Positions 1 through 7,663 of a stretch of 37,987 nt of DNA are shown here, piece by piece. The notes beneath the pieces are model-generated. The model made no database searches, was not told the origin of the DNA, and worked only from the letters and a program-made list of their open reading frames with translations. This DNA is from a bacterium (GTDB lineage Bacteria; Actinomycetota; Acidimicrobiia; Spongiisociales; UBA5794), in assembly GCA_024228555.1 (NCBI GenBank), contig JAAETI010000142.1:1-37987 (forward strand). Direction: 5' to 3'. Position numbers and translations under genes: made by a program. Numbering within the stretch: the stretch's first letter is position 1; each line of letters starts with the position of its first letter.

Positions 1-153
1 CCGATGGCGTTCCTTGCGACTTTGCTTCGCAAACTCGAGATGGTCGGTTCGTGTTCTGTCCTGTTAGGCCCACGGGAACGCCGATGGCGTTCCTTGCGAC
101 TTTGCTTCGCAAACTCGAGATGGTCGGTTCGTGTTCTGTCCTGTTAGGCCCAC
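1..153. repeat. Two tandem copies of an 80-bp repeat
   Basis: A 73-bp segment at 1-73 recurs without a mismatch at 81-153. The 7-base linker after the first copy makes the period 80 bp, and after the second copy the sequence diverges. Each copy carries a small hairpin (TTGCGA, 7-nt loop, TCGCAA at 14-19/27-32 in copy one). A 10-base segment at 122-131 (GGTCGGTTCG) is also complementary to 165-174 just outside the array. The first copy starts at the window edge, so the array may continue to the left. The period is too long and the copies too uniform for CRISPR spacers. No coding gene is evident in 154-453. Confidence 0.9.
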
Positions 154-353
154 AAGCGCTGGCGCGAACCGACCGCGCGTAGTGGGTGCAGATTTCGGGC
201 ACTGAGCGGAATGGGCGAAATGGCTTGCCGGGCCACGAGCGTCGCCGCGATCGCACTAATCGTCACCTACTGCGACGAGTGCGCACCCGTACGAAGGAGC
301 CATCCGAACAGCCCGCACCTGGGTCTCCCTGCCTGCTAGGTTTCTCTGCAAAT

Positions 354-405
354 CCGGTCCTCTCAGGTGTAGACTTTTGTTTTGACACCTGTGCGAGAGG
401 ACTGG
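354..405. promoter_or_regulatory. Long imperfect hairpin upstream of the membrane protein/patatin operon
   Basis: GTCCTCTC (357-364) plus AGGTGT (365-370) pair with ACACCT (385-390) plus GAGAGGAC (395-402). A 14-nt T-rich loop (371-384) separates the arms, with a 4-nt bulge on the 3' arm. CCG at 354-356 extends the stem against TGG at 403-405 with one G-T pair. The structure ends about 50 nt before the ATG at 454. A TTGACA hexamer at 382-387 lies in the loop and 3' arm, but its -10 partner is weak. It could be an operator, a leader structure, or a terminator for an upstream gene. Confidence 0.5.
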
Positions 406-453
406 TACACCAGTTGGAGCCGCATTAGGCGGCCCACCGGACACGGGGGAGAG

Positions 454-1389
454 ATGTCCGAGAGCAGCAACCCGAGCGACCACGCGTCGGCCGGGTCCCT
501 ACAACGTCTACGACGTCGGGTCCTCGGTGTTCCGGCGGCTGGGTTCTTGGTCATTGTGCTGGCTGCGATCGCGACATACGCGGCATGGAGGACTTGGTCC
601 GCAGCCGAGGGCTTCTGTGTCGTCTGCCTTGAGCTCGCCGGTACGGAGGCAGCTGCGCGGGAGCTTGTCGACTCTCTCAGCGGGGCCGAGTTGGCCGACG
701 TGAGGACTGCGATTAGGTACGACTCCTGGTATTTCATTCCAGCGTATGCGTCGGCGCTCTGGGCTGGGTGCCGGTGGGCGGCCGGGGAGTTCAGGACGCC
801 GCGCTTGAACCTCGCCGGTATCTCGCTCGGTTGGGGTGCGCTTGGAGCTGGTGTCCTTGACTATGTCGAGAACCTAGCGATCATCCGCATGCTGAGCGGA
901 AGCTACGGAGTGTGGCCTCAGGTGTCAGCGGCGGCGGCTGTGCCAAAGTTTGTTCTTGCCTTCCTAGCCGTCTTGTGCGTCGTAGCCGGACTCTTTGCGC
1001 AAGGTAGTGGCCGCACGTGGAGAAGGTTGGCGGGGGAGTGGCGTGCGGTCGGTATGGCTCTCAAACCACCCCCTGGAGCTACCGCAGCCCCGGTGAGTGT
1101 GCGAGACGCGCCAAATCCCCTCGCGGTCTACCCGCCGGAAACGGCTCTGATAGAGGCTGCGCAAGCATTCAGGGACGATCGGGACCCGCGTCTCCAGCTG
1201 TGGGCCAAATGCGTATTGAGCTCAGAGAAACGTGAACCCGGTGCAAAGCCCGCCGGGGAACTTGATTTTCTCGCTTACCTCGATGTCGACGGTCTCGTGG
1301 AACAGAAGATCCGCGGCCGACTCGAGATTGAGCAGATAAGGGATGAGCTCGACCGACGCATCCGGGAGCAGGAGGGGGGCGAATCGTGA
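454..1389 (+). CDS. Four-helix membrane protein, partner of the downstream patatin
   Basis: I do not recognise a named family for this 311-residue protein. It has about four hydrophobic segments at roughly residues 26-45, 93-110, 118-140 and 165-186. A soluble tail of about 120 residues follows, ending in a charged heptad-like stretch (about 280-308) that could form a short coiled coil. I chose the ATG at 454 because a GGGGGAGAG ribosome-binding site precedes it; the reading frame is open from 382, but nothing supports an earlier start. Its TGA overlaps the GTG of the next gene (GTGA at 1386-1389), so the two are almost certainly co-translated. A role as membrane anchor or regulator of the patatin-like enzyme is inferred from position only. 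Confidence 0.75.
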   Translation: MSESSNPSDHASAGSLQRLRRRVLGVPAAGFLVIVLAAIATYAAWRTWSAAEGFCVVCLELAGTEAAARELVDSLSGAELADVRTAIRYDSWYFIPAYASALWAGCRWAAGEFRTPRLNLAGISLGWGALGAGVLDYVENLAIIRMLSGSYGVWPQVSAAAAVPKFVLAFLAVLCVVAGLFAQGSGRTWRRLAGEWRAVGMALKPPPGATAAPVSVRDAPNPLAVYPPETALIEAAQAFRDDRDPRLQLWAKCVLSSEKREPGAKPAGELDFLAYLDVDGLVEQKIRGRLEIEQIRDELDRRIREQEGGES

Positions 1390-3965
1390 GCGAGGAACAC
1401 ATCGCACTAGAGCAGTTCGCCGAGCTCTTTCTTCTGTTCCCCGATTACACGGATCGTGACTGGTCCAGGATCCTCGTCGAGGAGCGCCTCGTCGAAGGGC
1501 GGTTGTATGGAGCCGAGAGCGAGATCTCGCGTGAGGAGCGAGAGAGGCACGCCCAAGCATGGGTCAGTCGTTTGAGAGGTGCTATTGACGATGTGGGGCT
1601 ACGCCGCGAGTGGCAACCGAGGAAGACCGAGCAGGGATCGCCAGCAAAGCTCGGAATATCGTGCTCAGGCGGAGGAGTGCGCGCTGCCACCTACAGCCTG
1701 GGGGCTCTCCAGGCGCTCACTCAACAGGGGGAGTTCCAGAAGGCTCGGTACCTATCCGCAGTATCGGGTGGAGGTTATGTAGCGGCGAGTTACGCAACAG
1801 TTGCCAAGACATCATCCGTGCCCGTGCCATTGGAGCCGGGCGGGAGCGAAGACCCCTGGATCTTCCAACCCGAAACAGCCGGCCAGGCAGGTTCGCCTGA
1901 GGCGAGATACCTGCGAAACAACAGCTCCTACCTCCTTCCCAGTGTCGGGATGTACCTATGGGGAATCTGGCGGATCCTGCTTGGGTTGACGATGAATCTG
2001 ATCGGAATAGCCCTGATCCTGCTTCTGGTCGGCCTGCCGCTTGGCAACATGTTGAAGCAGGATTACCTATACCCGAACCTGGGTACTGTTGACTGCCGAA
2101 GTATCGATCCCGAGGCCTATCTCAGCGATAAGGGTCTCTCCGGCGAAGACCGGTCTGCCAGATTGGAGAACCGCCTTGACCGGGAGGCCACTGAGGCCGA
2201 GGCGGAAGCGGCCTGTGAGGATGGCACATGGACACCAGACTACAGAGACTCGCTGTCCCGGACCCGGGTCGATGTTCCGCGCGCCGGCACCTGGTGGATA
2301 GTGCTCGCCGCAGCAGGTATCGCCTTGGTGCCAGGATTAGTTCTCATTGCGGTTGGGCACCCGCCACGAAGACGACGGGCTCTGAAGCGGGCAACCATCC
2401 TCGGCTCGGTCGTATTGAGCGCAACAGTGTTGGTGTTTGTGATCCTGCCGTATCTCGTCAACCTGCTCTTGGTTCCGTCCGAGGTGGCGTTTCGTGGCCT
2501 GGACGGGATTACTCGAGCAGTCGTAGGGTGGATGAACCAGTTCAAGGGCGTACTCGCGGCGGTCGGCATCGGTGGCACAGCGGCTGGTGTCGCTGCAGCT
2601 GCTGGAGCCGCGAAGCCCAACCGCCTCGTGAGACTTGCGGTGTATGCGGCGTCTCTGCTTGTTCCTCTGATGGCGTTCGCTGGCCTGGTCTGGTTTGCCA
2701 GCATCGGTGCAAAGGGCATCAACTGGCTGGTGTGGTTGGGGCTCTTGATCGTACTCCTTGTACTCTTGGGATCAGTCTCGGCCCGTGACTCGTCGCTGCA
2801 CCCGACGTATAGACGGCGACTCACCTTCGGATACCGAGTCCGGCGTCAATCCGCTTCGACGCTCAGGACCGCAAAGCCCGGGATGGAGGATGAACTGGAC
2901 TTCGAGCTGGACTCAGAGGATGAGGACATCTATGGCGTCAAGCCAGCCGGTAGGGGGGCCGACCTCCTCTCGACTTACGCGTACCAATCCGGGCGGAGCC
3001 ACGAGCCGCCCGAGTTGATCCTCTGCGGCACCGTCAATCTGTCTGACGTGGGCTCGGCTCCTTCCGGGCGCCATGGCGCATCATTCACGTTCTCCGGAGC
3101 AGAAATCCGGATGCCGGGAATCACAATCCCGACCGTGGACCTAGAGAACCAGTTGAGCCTACGAAACCGGGAGTCGTTTACTCTCGAGGCGGCGCGAGCC
3201 ATTGTCGGTGCCGCGGTTTCCCCAGGAATGGGCAAGGCACACTCCAAGATGTGGCCATTCCGAAGCCTTCTGGCCTTGGGCAACGTTCGGCTAGGGGTCT
3301 GGCTTCCGAACCCCGATTGGGTCCAATATCAAAGTCGATTCGCGTCGCGGCCCCGATTCCACTACCTGTTCCGGGAGATGTTCGGGTTACACAGTCGTAG
3401 CGCTCCCTTTGTGTATGTGACCGATGGCGGCCATTGGGAGGTGCTCGGCCTCGTCGAATTGCTACGGAGGGGATGCACGGAGATCTACTGCCTTGATGCA
3501 TCGGGAGATGATCAGGATCAATACGCGGCGATCGGAAAGGCTGTCGCCATCGCGCGTTCTGATCTTGGTGTCGAGATTGATCTGCGGATCGAAACGATGC
3601 TCCCCGACCCACCCCTCGCGTCGGCGGACAGCGAAGAGGATCCGCCGCCCCTCAGGTCGAAACGCAATCACCTCTGTGGGAAGATCACCTACCCGGACGG
3701 GACAGAGGGGATCCTCGTGTACTGCAAGGCCGCAGTAAGAGACGGCGATCCAGCTGACGTGCTGGCGTACCAGGATCGTTATCCCGACTACCCATCACAT
3801 TCCACTGGAGATCAACTCTTCGACCATGAACAGTTTGAGGCGTATCGGAAGATCGGCCACGCGGCCGGGATGGATGCAGTGTCGACGATGTCCGACGCGA
3901 GGGACAACGGCCGTTCCTGTACCGATGATGCTGCTGGGCTAGCTGCAGCACCGGAGCAGACCTGA
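1386..3965 (+). CDS. Membrane-embedded patatin-like phospholipase
   Basis: This 859-residue protein carries a split patatin catalytic domain. A glycine-rich oxyanion loop (SGGGVRA, about residues 94-100) is followed by the nucleophile elbow AVSGGGY, with Ser127 as probable catalytic serine. The second half of the dyad is the DGG motif at Asp680. Between the halves lies a long insertion with about six hydrophobic helices (around 196-218, 305-325, 335-365, 390-405, 415-435 and 445-465). Patatins hydrolyse acyl esters of glycerolipids with a Ser-Asp dyad, so a membrane-lipid acyl hydrolase is likely. Classic patatin domains are about 200-300 residues, so the membrane insertion is the unusual part. 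The GTG start overlaps the upstream stop by 4 nt. No cyclic-nucleotide synthase is nearby, so a CBASS role is not supported. Confidence 0.85.
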   Translation: MSEEHIALEQFAELFLLFPDYTDRDWSRILVEERLVEGRLYGAESEISREERERHAQAWVSRLRGAIDDVGLRREWQPRKTEQGSPAKLGISCSGGGVRAATYSLGALQALTQQGEFQKARYLSAVSGGGYVAASYATVAKTSSVPVPLEPGGSEDPWIFQPETAGQAGSPEARYLRNNSSYLLPSVGMYLWGIWRILLGLTMNLIGIALILLLVGLPLGNMLKQDYLYPNLGTVDCRSIDPEAYLSDKGLSGEDRSARLENRLDREATEAEAEAACEDGTWTPDYRDSLSRTRVDVPRAGTWWIVLAAAGIALVPGLVLIAVGHPPRRRRALKRATILGSVVLSATVLVFVILPYLVNLLLVPSEVAFRGLDGITRAVVGWMNQFKGVLAAVGIGGTAAGVAAAAGAAKPNRLVRLAVYAASLLVPLMAFAGLVWFASIGAKGINWLVWLGLLIVLLVLLGSVSARDSSLHPTYRRRLTFGYRVRRQSASTLRTAKPGMEDELDFELDSEDEDIYGVKPAGRGADLLSTYAYQSGRSHEPPELILCGTVNLSDVGSAPSGRHGASFTFSGAEIRMPGITIPTVDLENQLSLRNRESFTLEAARAIVGAAVSPGMGKAHSKMWPFRSLLALGNVRLGVWLPNPDWVQYQSRFASRPRFHYLFREMFGLHSRSAPFVYVTDGGHWEVLGLVELLRRGCTEIYCLDASGDDQDQYAAIGKAVAIARSDLGVEIDLRIETMLPDPPLASADSEEDPPPLRSKRNHLCGKITYPDGTEGILVYCKAAVRDGDPADVLAYQDRYPDYPSHSTGDQLFDHEQFEAYRKIGHAAGMDAVSTMSDARDNGRSCTDDAAGLAAAPEQT

Positions 3966-4315
3966 ACGCACGGCCAGGGAGGACCCACGACATAGGTGTC
4001 CCGGCTCACGCAGCAGTCGCGCGAAGCCGTGATGTCCAACCTAGCGTTGCGAAGGTGAATGACCGACACGAATCCCTCCTCAACAAGTAGGCAAGCTCTC
4101 GCACCGGACCGTGTCTTGGTTCGCGTTCTTCCCGGCTAGGTCCACAACCATATGCGCGAACAGTGATTCGCCTTTCTGGCCACTGGGATTCGTGGCGATT
4201 GCGGCCAGGGGCCGGTTAGGTGGGTTGCCGGACATGTTCGAACCAACAACGTTCGGATGTGTCGATCGGCCGCAAGAGAACGGTCGGCGAGAGCAATCGG
4301 AGCCGTTCTGCATGC
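3966..4315. other. Gene-poor stretch after the patatin gene
   Basis: No convincing gene, terminator or RNA is visible here. Open frames on both strands are short and have poor composition. An ATG followed by Arg-Glu-Gln and then a stop near 4152-4166 could be the remains of a HypA N-terminus. That match is too short to rely on. Confidence 0.4.
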
Positions 4316-4609
4316 GTCGACATCAGGGTTCCTTTCGCTACCACCAGAAGTCGTCGAAACTCGCTTGGTCCTGGGATGCATCGCGAGGCAACCATTGCGG
4401 CCTGGGAACACATAGCGGCCGGCACCACCATCGGAGATGCGAACGTTGAATGGATTGGTGTCAGGCACCAGATGCGGTGTCTCACTTGTGCTGCTGAGTT
4501 TCCAGGGGAGCACGCCGATCCCAGCCCACGGTGCTCCAATGTCGGCCTCGTTGTCGAATCGGCGCCGCAGATTGCCGTTGAGGATTGGGTCTTGGAGGAA
4601 CCAACCTGA
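4316..4609 (+). pseudogene. hypA: Degraded hypA (hydrogenase nickel-insertion protein)
   Basis: The in-frame tail from about 4400 reads like the HypA C-terminal half. It has an AWEHIAAGTTIGDANVEW segment, then the first zinc motif CLTC (Cys codons at 4478 and 4487). The second CPxC motif survives only as SPRC, so one zinc-binding cysteine is missing. The frame then ends with an acidic tail. Upstream, VDIRV at about 4316 fits the strand that precedes the PE..V motif, but a PEVVE segment occurs in another frame at 4344-4358, implying frameshifts. No start codon with the usual MHE opening is in frame. HypA delivers nickel to [NiFe]-hydrogenase; this copy is probably dead. Its TGA overlaps the ATG of hypC (TGATG), the coupling of an ancestral hyp operon. 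Confidence 0.6.
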
Positions 4610-4851
4610 TGTGTCTCGGCTTGATCGTTTGTCTGGAGGAGATCTGGGATTCCGGGGGTATGCCGATGGGGTGCGGCGAGCGTGCTGATGACGACGCCGT
4701 TTGCCTGGCATACGTGCCTCATTTGAGGATTGGTGATCACGTGCTGGTGCATCTGGGATTTGCACTTGCGGTGCTCGAGCCAGAGGCTGCCGCCGAGGCA
4801 GTCGCAATGCGAGAACAGCTGTCCGGCGGAGCGTCCACCACCGACCCATGA
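4609..4851 (+). CDS. hypC: HypC/HupF-family hydrogenase maturation chaperone, orphan
   Basis: This 80-residue protein begins Met-Cys-Leu-Gly, the HypC signature in which Cys2 contacts HypD and the large-subunit precursor. It ends with the family's typical block GDHVLVHLGFALAVLEPEAA at about residues 42-61. The middle departs from the common MCLGIPG opening, with LIVCLEEIWDSGG after the first residues. An AGGAGG-like site (GGAGGA at 4594-4599) lies inside the hypA remnant, and the start overlaps its stop. HypC shuttles the Fe(CN)2CO precursor during [NiFe]-hydrogenase assembly. No hypB, hypD, hypE, hypF or hydrogenase subunit is in the window. The frame looks intact, but it may be a relic or may serve a hydrogenase elsewhere. 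Confidence 0.75.
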   Translation: MCLGLIVCLEEIWDSGGMPMGCGERADDDAVCLAYVPHLRIGDHVLVHLGFALAVLEPEAAAEAVAMREQLSGGASTTDP

Positions 4852-5419
4852 TGCAGCGCTCGCCGGACATACCGGCCGGCCTCGCGTTGTTCGCGCTATG
4901 CGTCCCCACCAAACGAACACGGCTACTGCGGCCCAGATGACCATGGCGAGCACGCGACCTGCCAGCAGCAGGCTCGATCCGCGCAGCTGGAGGGTCTCCT
5001 CTTCCCGGGGAGGATCGACTGGTATTGACGTGTTGCCGGCGCCCATGATGTTGGTACGCGGTCTTCGATGCTCCCCGTCGAGTTTCCCGGCTCGAGTATC
5101 TCGAAACCGCACAATGTTGCGCGGGATCGGAAAGCGCGGCGATGGCACGGCATCACCCAAGCAGTGTCGAGCTTGTCTTCTTTCTCACGACCGTGACATA
5201 CAGTGAGATTTGCGTTTTGGGTTGGCTGGTTGGGGGGGTGTGGTCGGCACGAAGGAATCAAATCTACGAGACACGGGTTAGTTCGTTGATTTGTCTACTT
5301 CGTACCCAGAGAAGATGACTTGCCGCAACTCTGGGAACCCAAATGGACACGGCACCGGGCAGTAAGTGGTATCACGATGGGAAACTCACCTTCCCTCACT
5401 GTGTGAAGGCCGGATATCA

Positions 5420-5431
5420 GTTCCGCGGAAC
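5420..5431. promoter_or_regulatory. 12-bp perfect palindrome upstream of the H-NOX remnant
   Basis: GTTCCGCGGAAC is fully self-complementary and lies about 120 bp before the ATG at 5552. It has the size and symmetry of a repressor half-site pair. No promoter can be placed next to it with confidence, and it could be chance. Confidence 0.3.
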
Positions 5432-5480
5432 CGCCGACAGACATCCCCGGTCGCGGATGTAGAGAAGACTCAATTCTGGG

Positions 5481-5504
5481 TCCGATAGTCCGATAGTCCG
5501 ATAG
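5481..5504. repeat. Three tandem copies of TCCGATAG
   Basis: The 8-base unit TCCGATAG is repeated exactly three times, 48 bp upstream of the H-NOX remnant's ATG. It could be slipped-strand expansion or a cluster of binding sites. No similar array is seen elsewhere in the window. Confidence 0.8.
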
Positions 5505-5551
5505 CACTGGAGGAACGGCCAATTGCCTGGATCTAGTGATGGAGGATTGCA

Positions 5552-5785
5552 ATGAAGGGCGTCGTGTTCACCGAGTTCGTTGAAATGGTGGAGGAGAAAT
5601 TCTCACCGGAGATAGCCGAGCGGATCATCGAGTCCTCGGACCTGCCCTCCCAAGGGATCTATACGGCGGTGGGCACCTACGGACATACCGAGATGCTGCA
5701 ACTCGTCACCCGGCTCAGCGAAGAGACAGGAATCGAGGTTCCCGACCTGGTAGGGGTGGAGCGGGCGTTGATACCGACCCGCTGA
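5552..5785 (+). pseudogene. Truncated H-NOX (heme NO-binding) domain gene
   Basis: The 77-codon frame opens MKGVVFTEFVEMVEEKF and continues through IYTAVGTYGH and a helix ending VPDLV. This matches the N-terminal subdomain of bacterial H-NOX/HNOB proteins, which usually have about 180 residues. Similarity stops at about residue 67 (near 5752). The last ten codons are unrelated, and the region with the proximal heme histidine (near residue 102 in the family) is missing, so heme binding is not expected. A good GGAGG site at 5541-5545 precedes the ATG, so the fragment may still be translated. Downstream, the minus-strand signal peptidase gene occupies the space where the rest should be, pointing to a deletion junction. 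Confidence 0.7.
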
Positions 5786-6355
5786 TTCTGTCCAGGGATC
5801 GTATCTCGGATCGAAGGCGAACTGGCTCAGCCAAAGGGCCAGAGCAGTCACCGCGAAGTCAAGGAAGACGAGCGCCCACTGACGTTGCGCCACCCAGACG
5901 CGAGGCAGTCCGACAAACGGGACGATCCACTGCGCCTTACTGTGGATACTCGCCGCGGCCAGCGGCGCACCGTCGTCGAATCCCGTCCCATCTCCCCTGG
6001 TGACATATAACCCTTCTGCAGTGGTGGAGACGACGCGATGCGTAACCAGGTCGTGCCCACGTGGTCCGTCGTAAACGATGACGGTGCCGGGGACAATCCC
6101 CGTGCCGTCGTGATCGGATGCAATGACCACGTCACCGACGGAGAGGGTCGGTGTCATGGATTCCGATGTGATTGATGCCGCCATATAGCCGGGAACGATC
6201 ATTGGCAGTACGGCCATCACCGACAGCATTCCCAAGACGAGCAGGGCGGTGAATGCCACGAGACCGCTGTAGAGCAGCGCCTGATCGGCGCGAGTGCTCT
6301 TAGGGTCCTTGCTAGGACCGGGGAGTCGATCCCGTGGTTTTGTGATGACCGCCAT
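5603..6355 (-). CDS. sipW: SipW-like (ER-type) signal peptidase I with aberrant C-terminus
   Basis: This is a 250-residue membrane serine protease. A hydrophobic segment spans about residues 29-57. The catalytic serine motif SESMTPTL (Ser66) follows, then VTHRVV with His106 replacing the lysine of ordinary bacterial signal peptidase I; a GDG..DD block and a second membrane segment (159-180) come after. The Ser/His pattern marks the SipW/archaeal/eukaryotic type, which processes TasA/camelysin-type fibre proteins. A TasA-like gene lies 32 bp upstream, and CGGAGG precedes the ATG. From about residue 190 to the stop, the frame is simply the antisense of the truncated H-NOX gene, so the native stop seems to have been lost. 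The catalytic part is complete. Confidence 0.85.
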   Translation of the reverse strand: MAVITKPRDRLPGPSKDPKSTRADQALLYSGLVAFTALLVLGMLSVMAVLPMIVPGYMAASITSESMTPTLSVGDVVIASDHDGTGIVPGTVIVYDGPRGHDLVTHRVVSTTAEGLYVTRGDGTGFDDGAPLAAASIHSKAQWIVPFVGLPRVWVAQRQWALVFLDFAVTALALWLSQFAFDPRYDPWTESAGRYQRPLHPYQVGNLDSCLFAEPGDELQHLGMSVGAHRRIDPLGGQVRGLDDPLGYLR

Positions 6356-6387
6356 GGGGCCTCCGAAAGTGAATTCGGGTCAGCTGA

Positions 6388-6979
6388 CTAGTTGTTGGTC
6401 GCGAGCCATTCGAGTTCGACGTCATCGACGGTGCTGTCCTGGACAGTGTTCGGGGCGCCTGCATCCAACGTGACGGTGATCTCGTAGTAGCGGCTTTCAT
6501 CAACAACCAGGCGTAGCTGGCTGCCACGCCGTCTCGGTGATGCCCGGTGCGGATAGTGTCCCACTGGCAACAGCGACGGGGGAACCGTCGGCACAGGTCG
6601 CTGACGTGTGTCGGTCGATGGTGAGATTCAACTCGTCACCGATACCGTTTTCGTTCACGCCGGCGATTATCACCGAGTCCAACAGGATGTCGGCGTCCAC
6701 TGAGCCTTCGTAGATCACCTCGAAGCATGTGGTGTTGGTATCGCCCGGCACCATATCGGTGATAGTGAATAGGGCCGACCCAGTCTCGTCGAACGCCGGA
6801 GATCCCCCATCGACTATGGCGAGCTCGTTGACCAGGACAACATTTCCTGAGCTCCAAGCGTTGGCATCATTGGACGTTGGATTAGTGAAGAGCGCCCGCG
6901 AGACTCCCATCACCATGAGCATGGCGATAAGGAAGCCGCTCATTACGGCGCCAACTCGTAGGGTGGTGGTTCGCGACAT
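6388..6979 (-). pseudogene. tasA: TasA/camelysin-like secreted fibre protein, frameshifted
   Basis: The N-terminus is a signal peptide (hydrophobic at about residues 9-29), followed by SRALFTNPTSNDANAWSSGN, which fits the start of SipW-dependent TasA/CalY proteins. Beta-rich sequence with a PGDTNTTCFEV block follows. The frame stops after 159 codons, at the TGA near 6499. The expected remainder, QLRLVVDESRYYEITVTLDA and on to the TAG at 6388, continues in another frame. The switch coincides with GCTGGCTG at 6516-6523; removing one GCTG joins the two parts cleanly. The product would be about 195 residues. It forms an operon with sipW. The event may be a true mutation, a phase-variable tract or a sequencing error. 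Confidence 0.75.
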
Positions 6980-7663
6980 TGCCTATCTTTCTCTCGAAGT
7001 CTGTTCCGATCCTGTCAGCGAGTCGGACCTCTACGTAACTAGATAGGGAGGAACGGATCCTGTGGACTCGGGTAGACCAGTCGAAGATCCAGATCGAGAT
7101 GGCGACGGGAGCTGTGCGTGAAGTGCTCCACAGTTCCAACGTCACCCCGCCACGAGCATGCGCGACGCGTACGCATACATGTCCGCGGCGCAGCGCTGAG
7201 TCGCTGGTATTCAGCTGAGATCCCCACCGGTGTGCCGAGGGAACGGAACCGGGCCTCACTCTTCCGGGCTCTTCAAGTGTGAAAGCCGTCCTGCCGGGCC
7301 CACCCGCAAATGCCGCTTGTATTGATTGGGTTGGACGCGTGGGTGGTTTTGAACACGTAGCTCGTTGCAGGCGCTGTCGGAGTCGAAGGTGGCGGCAGGC
7401 CGGGGCGCAGCTCCTTCCGGAGACTGGGCTAGGTATCGCGCCTGAGAGTCGACAAGCTCGAGTTCTTGCCCGCATGACTGACAGCCAGGTGAAATGGGGC
7501 CGATGGTCACATCGTGTCCCAATCTGACCAGATTCTGCCGCAACCGCCCTTTTTTTTGCGTAGATCGGACTAGTATGCAGTTGCTCTATGGACATCCCCG
7601 GATCGTATGGTCCCGGGAGAAGGCGAAGGCGGTGGGGAGCCTTCCAGGATCGAGGAGGAAATC
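6980..7663. other. Divergent intergenic region between tasA-like gene and nucleotidase
   Basis: No gene is supported. The region holds one copy of a dispersed repeat (7150-7249). It also has two small hairpins: CGATG/CATCG with a GTCA loop at about 7500-7514, flanked by TGGG (7495-7498) and CCCA (7518-7521), and AATCTG/CAGATT at 7521-7534. A run of eight T follows at 7550-7557. A minus-strand frame at 7256-7543 contains a CQSCG motif but no recognisable domain. The promoters of both flanking genes must lie here; TAGTAT at 7571-7576 is a possible -10 box for the nucleotidase. Confidence 0.45.
7150..7249. repeat. Dispersed repeat, copy 1
   Basis: This ~100-bp segment resembles 10129-10222 in the same orientation. 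Shared blocks in order are CCACGAGCAT, CGACGCGTAC, GGCGC..., TCAGCTG.GATC and GGAACGGAA. By eye, identity is roughly two thirds. On the minus strand both copies encode a similar short peptide, ISAEYQRLSA here and ITAEYLRVSA in the other. No full gene is associated. Confidence 0.6.

Larger units (their letters stand above)
4852..5551. other. Non-coding stretch between hypC and the H-NOX remnant
   Basis: No gene is supported. The forward frames do not resemble HypD or any other hyp product. On the minus strand a frame starting near 5046 encodes one good hydrophobic helix, but it lacks a ribosome-binding site and runs without a stop antisense through hypC. The right part holds a palindrome and an 8-bp tandem repeat, listed separately. 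Confidence 0.5.

Noticed and set aside
1-153. CRISPR array
   Set aside because: Only two units, period 80 bp, nearly the whole unit identical and only a 7-bp linker; there are no distinct spacers.
1386-3965. CBASS effector (CapV-like patatin)
   Set aside because: No cyclic-oligonucleotide synthase or other defence gene is adjacent, and the many membrane helices differ from CapV.
4234-4246. tRNA T-loop-like GTTCGAACC
   Set aside because: No matching T stem, anticodon arm or acceptor stem can be built around it.
4540-4612. DUF2510-like GWF..DP...LR segment on the minus strand
   Set aside because: The conserved tryptophan-rich second half is absent and it is antisense to the hypA/hypC junction; probably chance.
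4216-5160. Long minus-strand frame with one hydrophobic helix (from about 5046)
   Set aside because: It lacks a ribosome-binding site, runs antisense through hypC and the hypA remnant, and its remaining composition is not protein-like.
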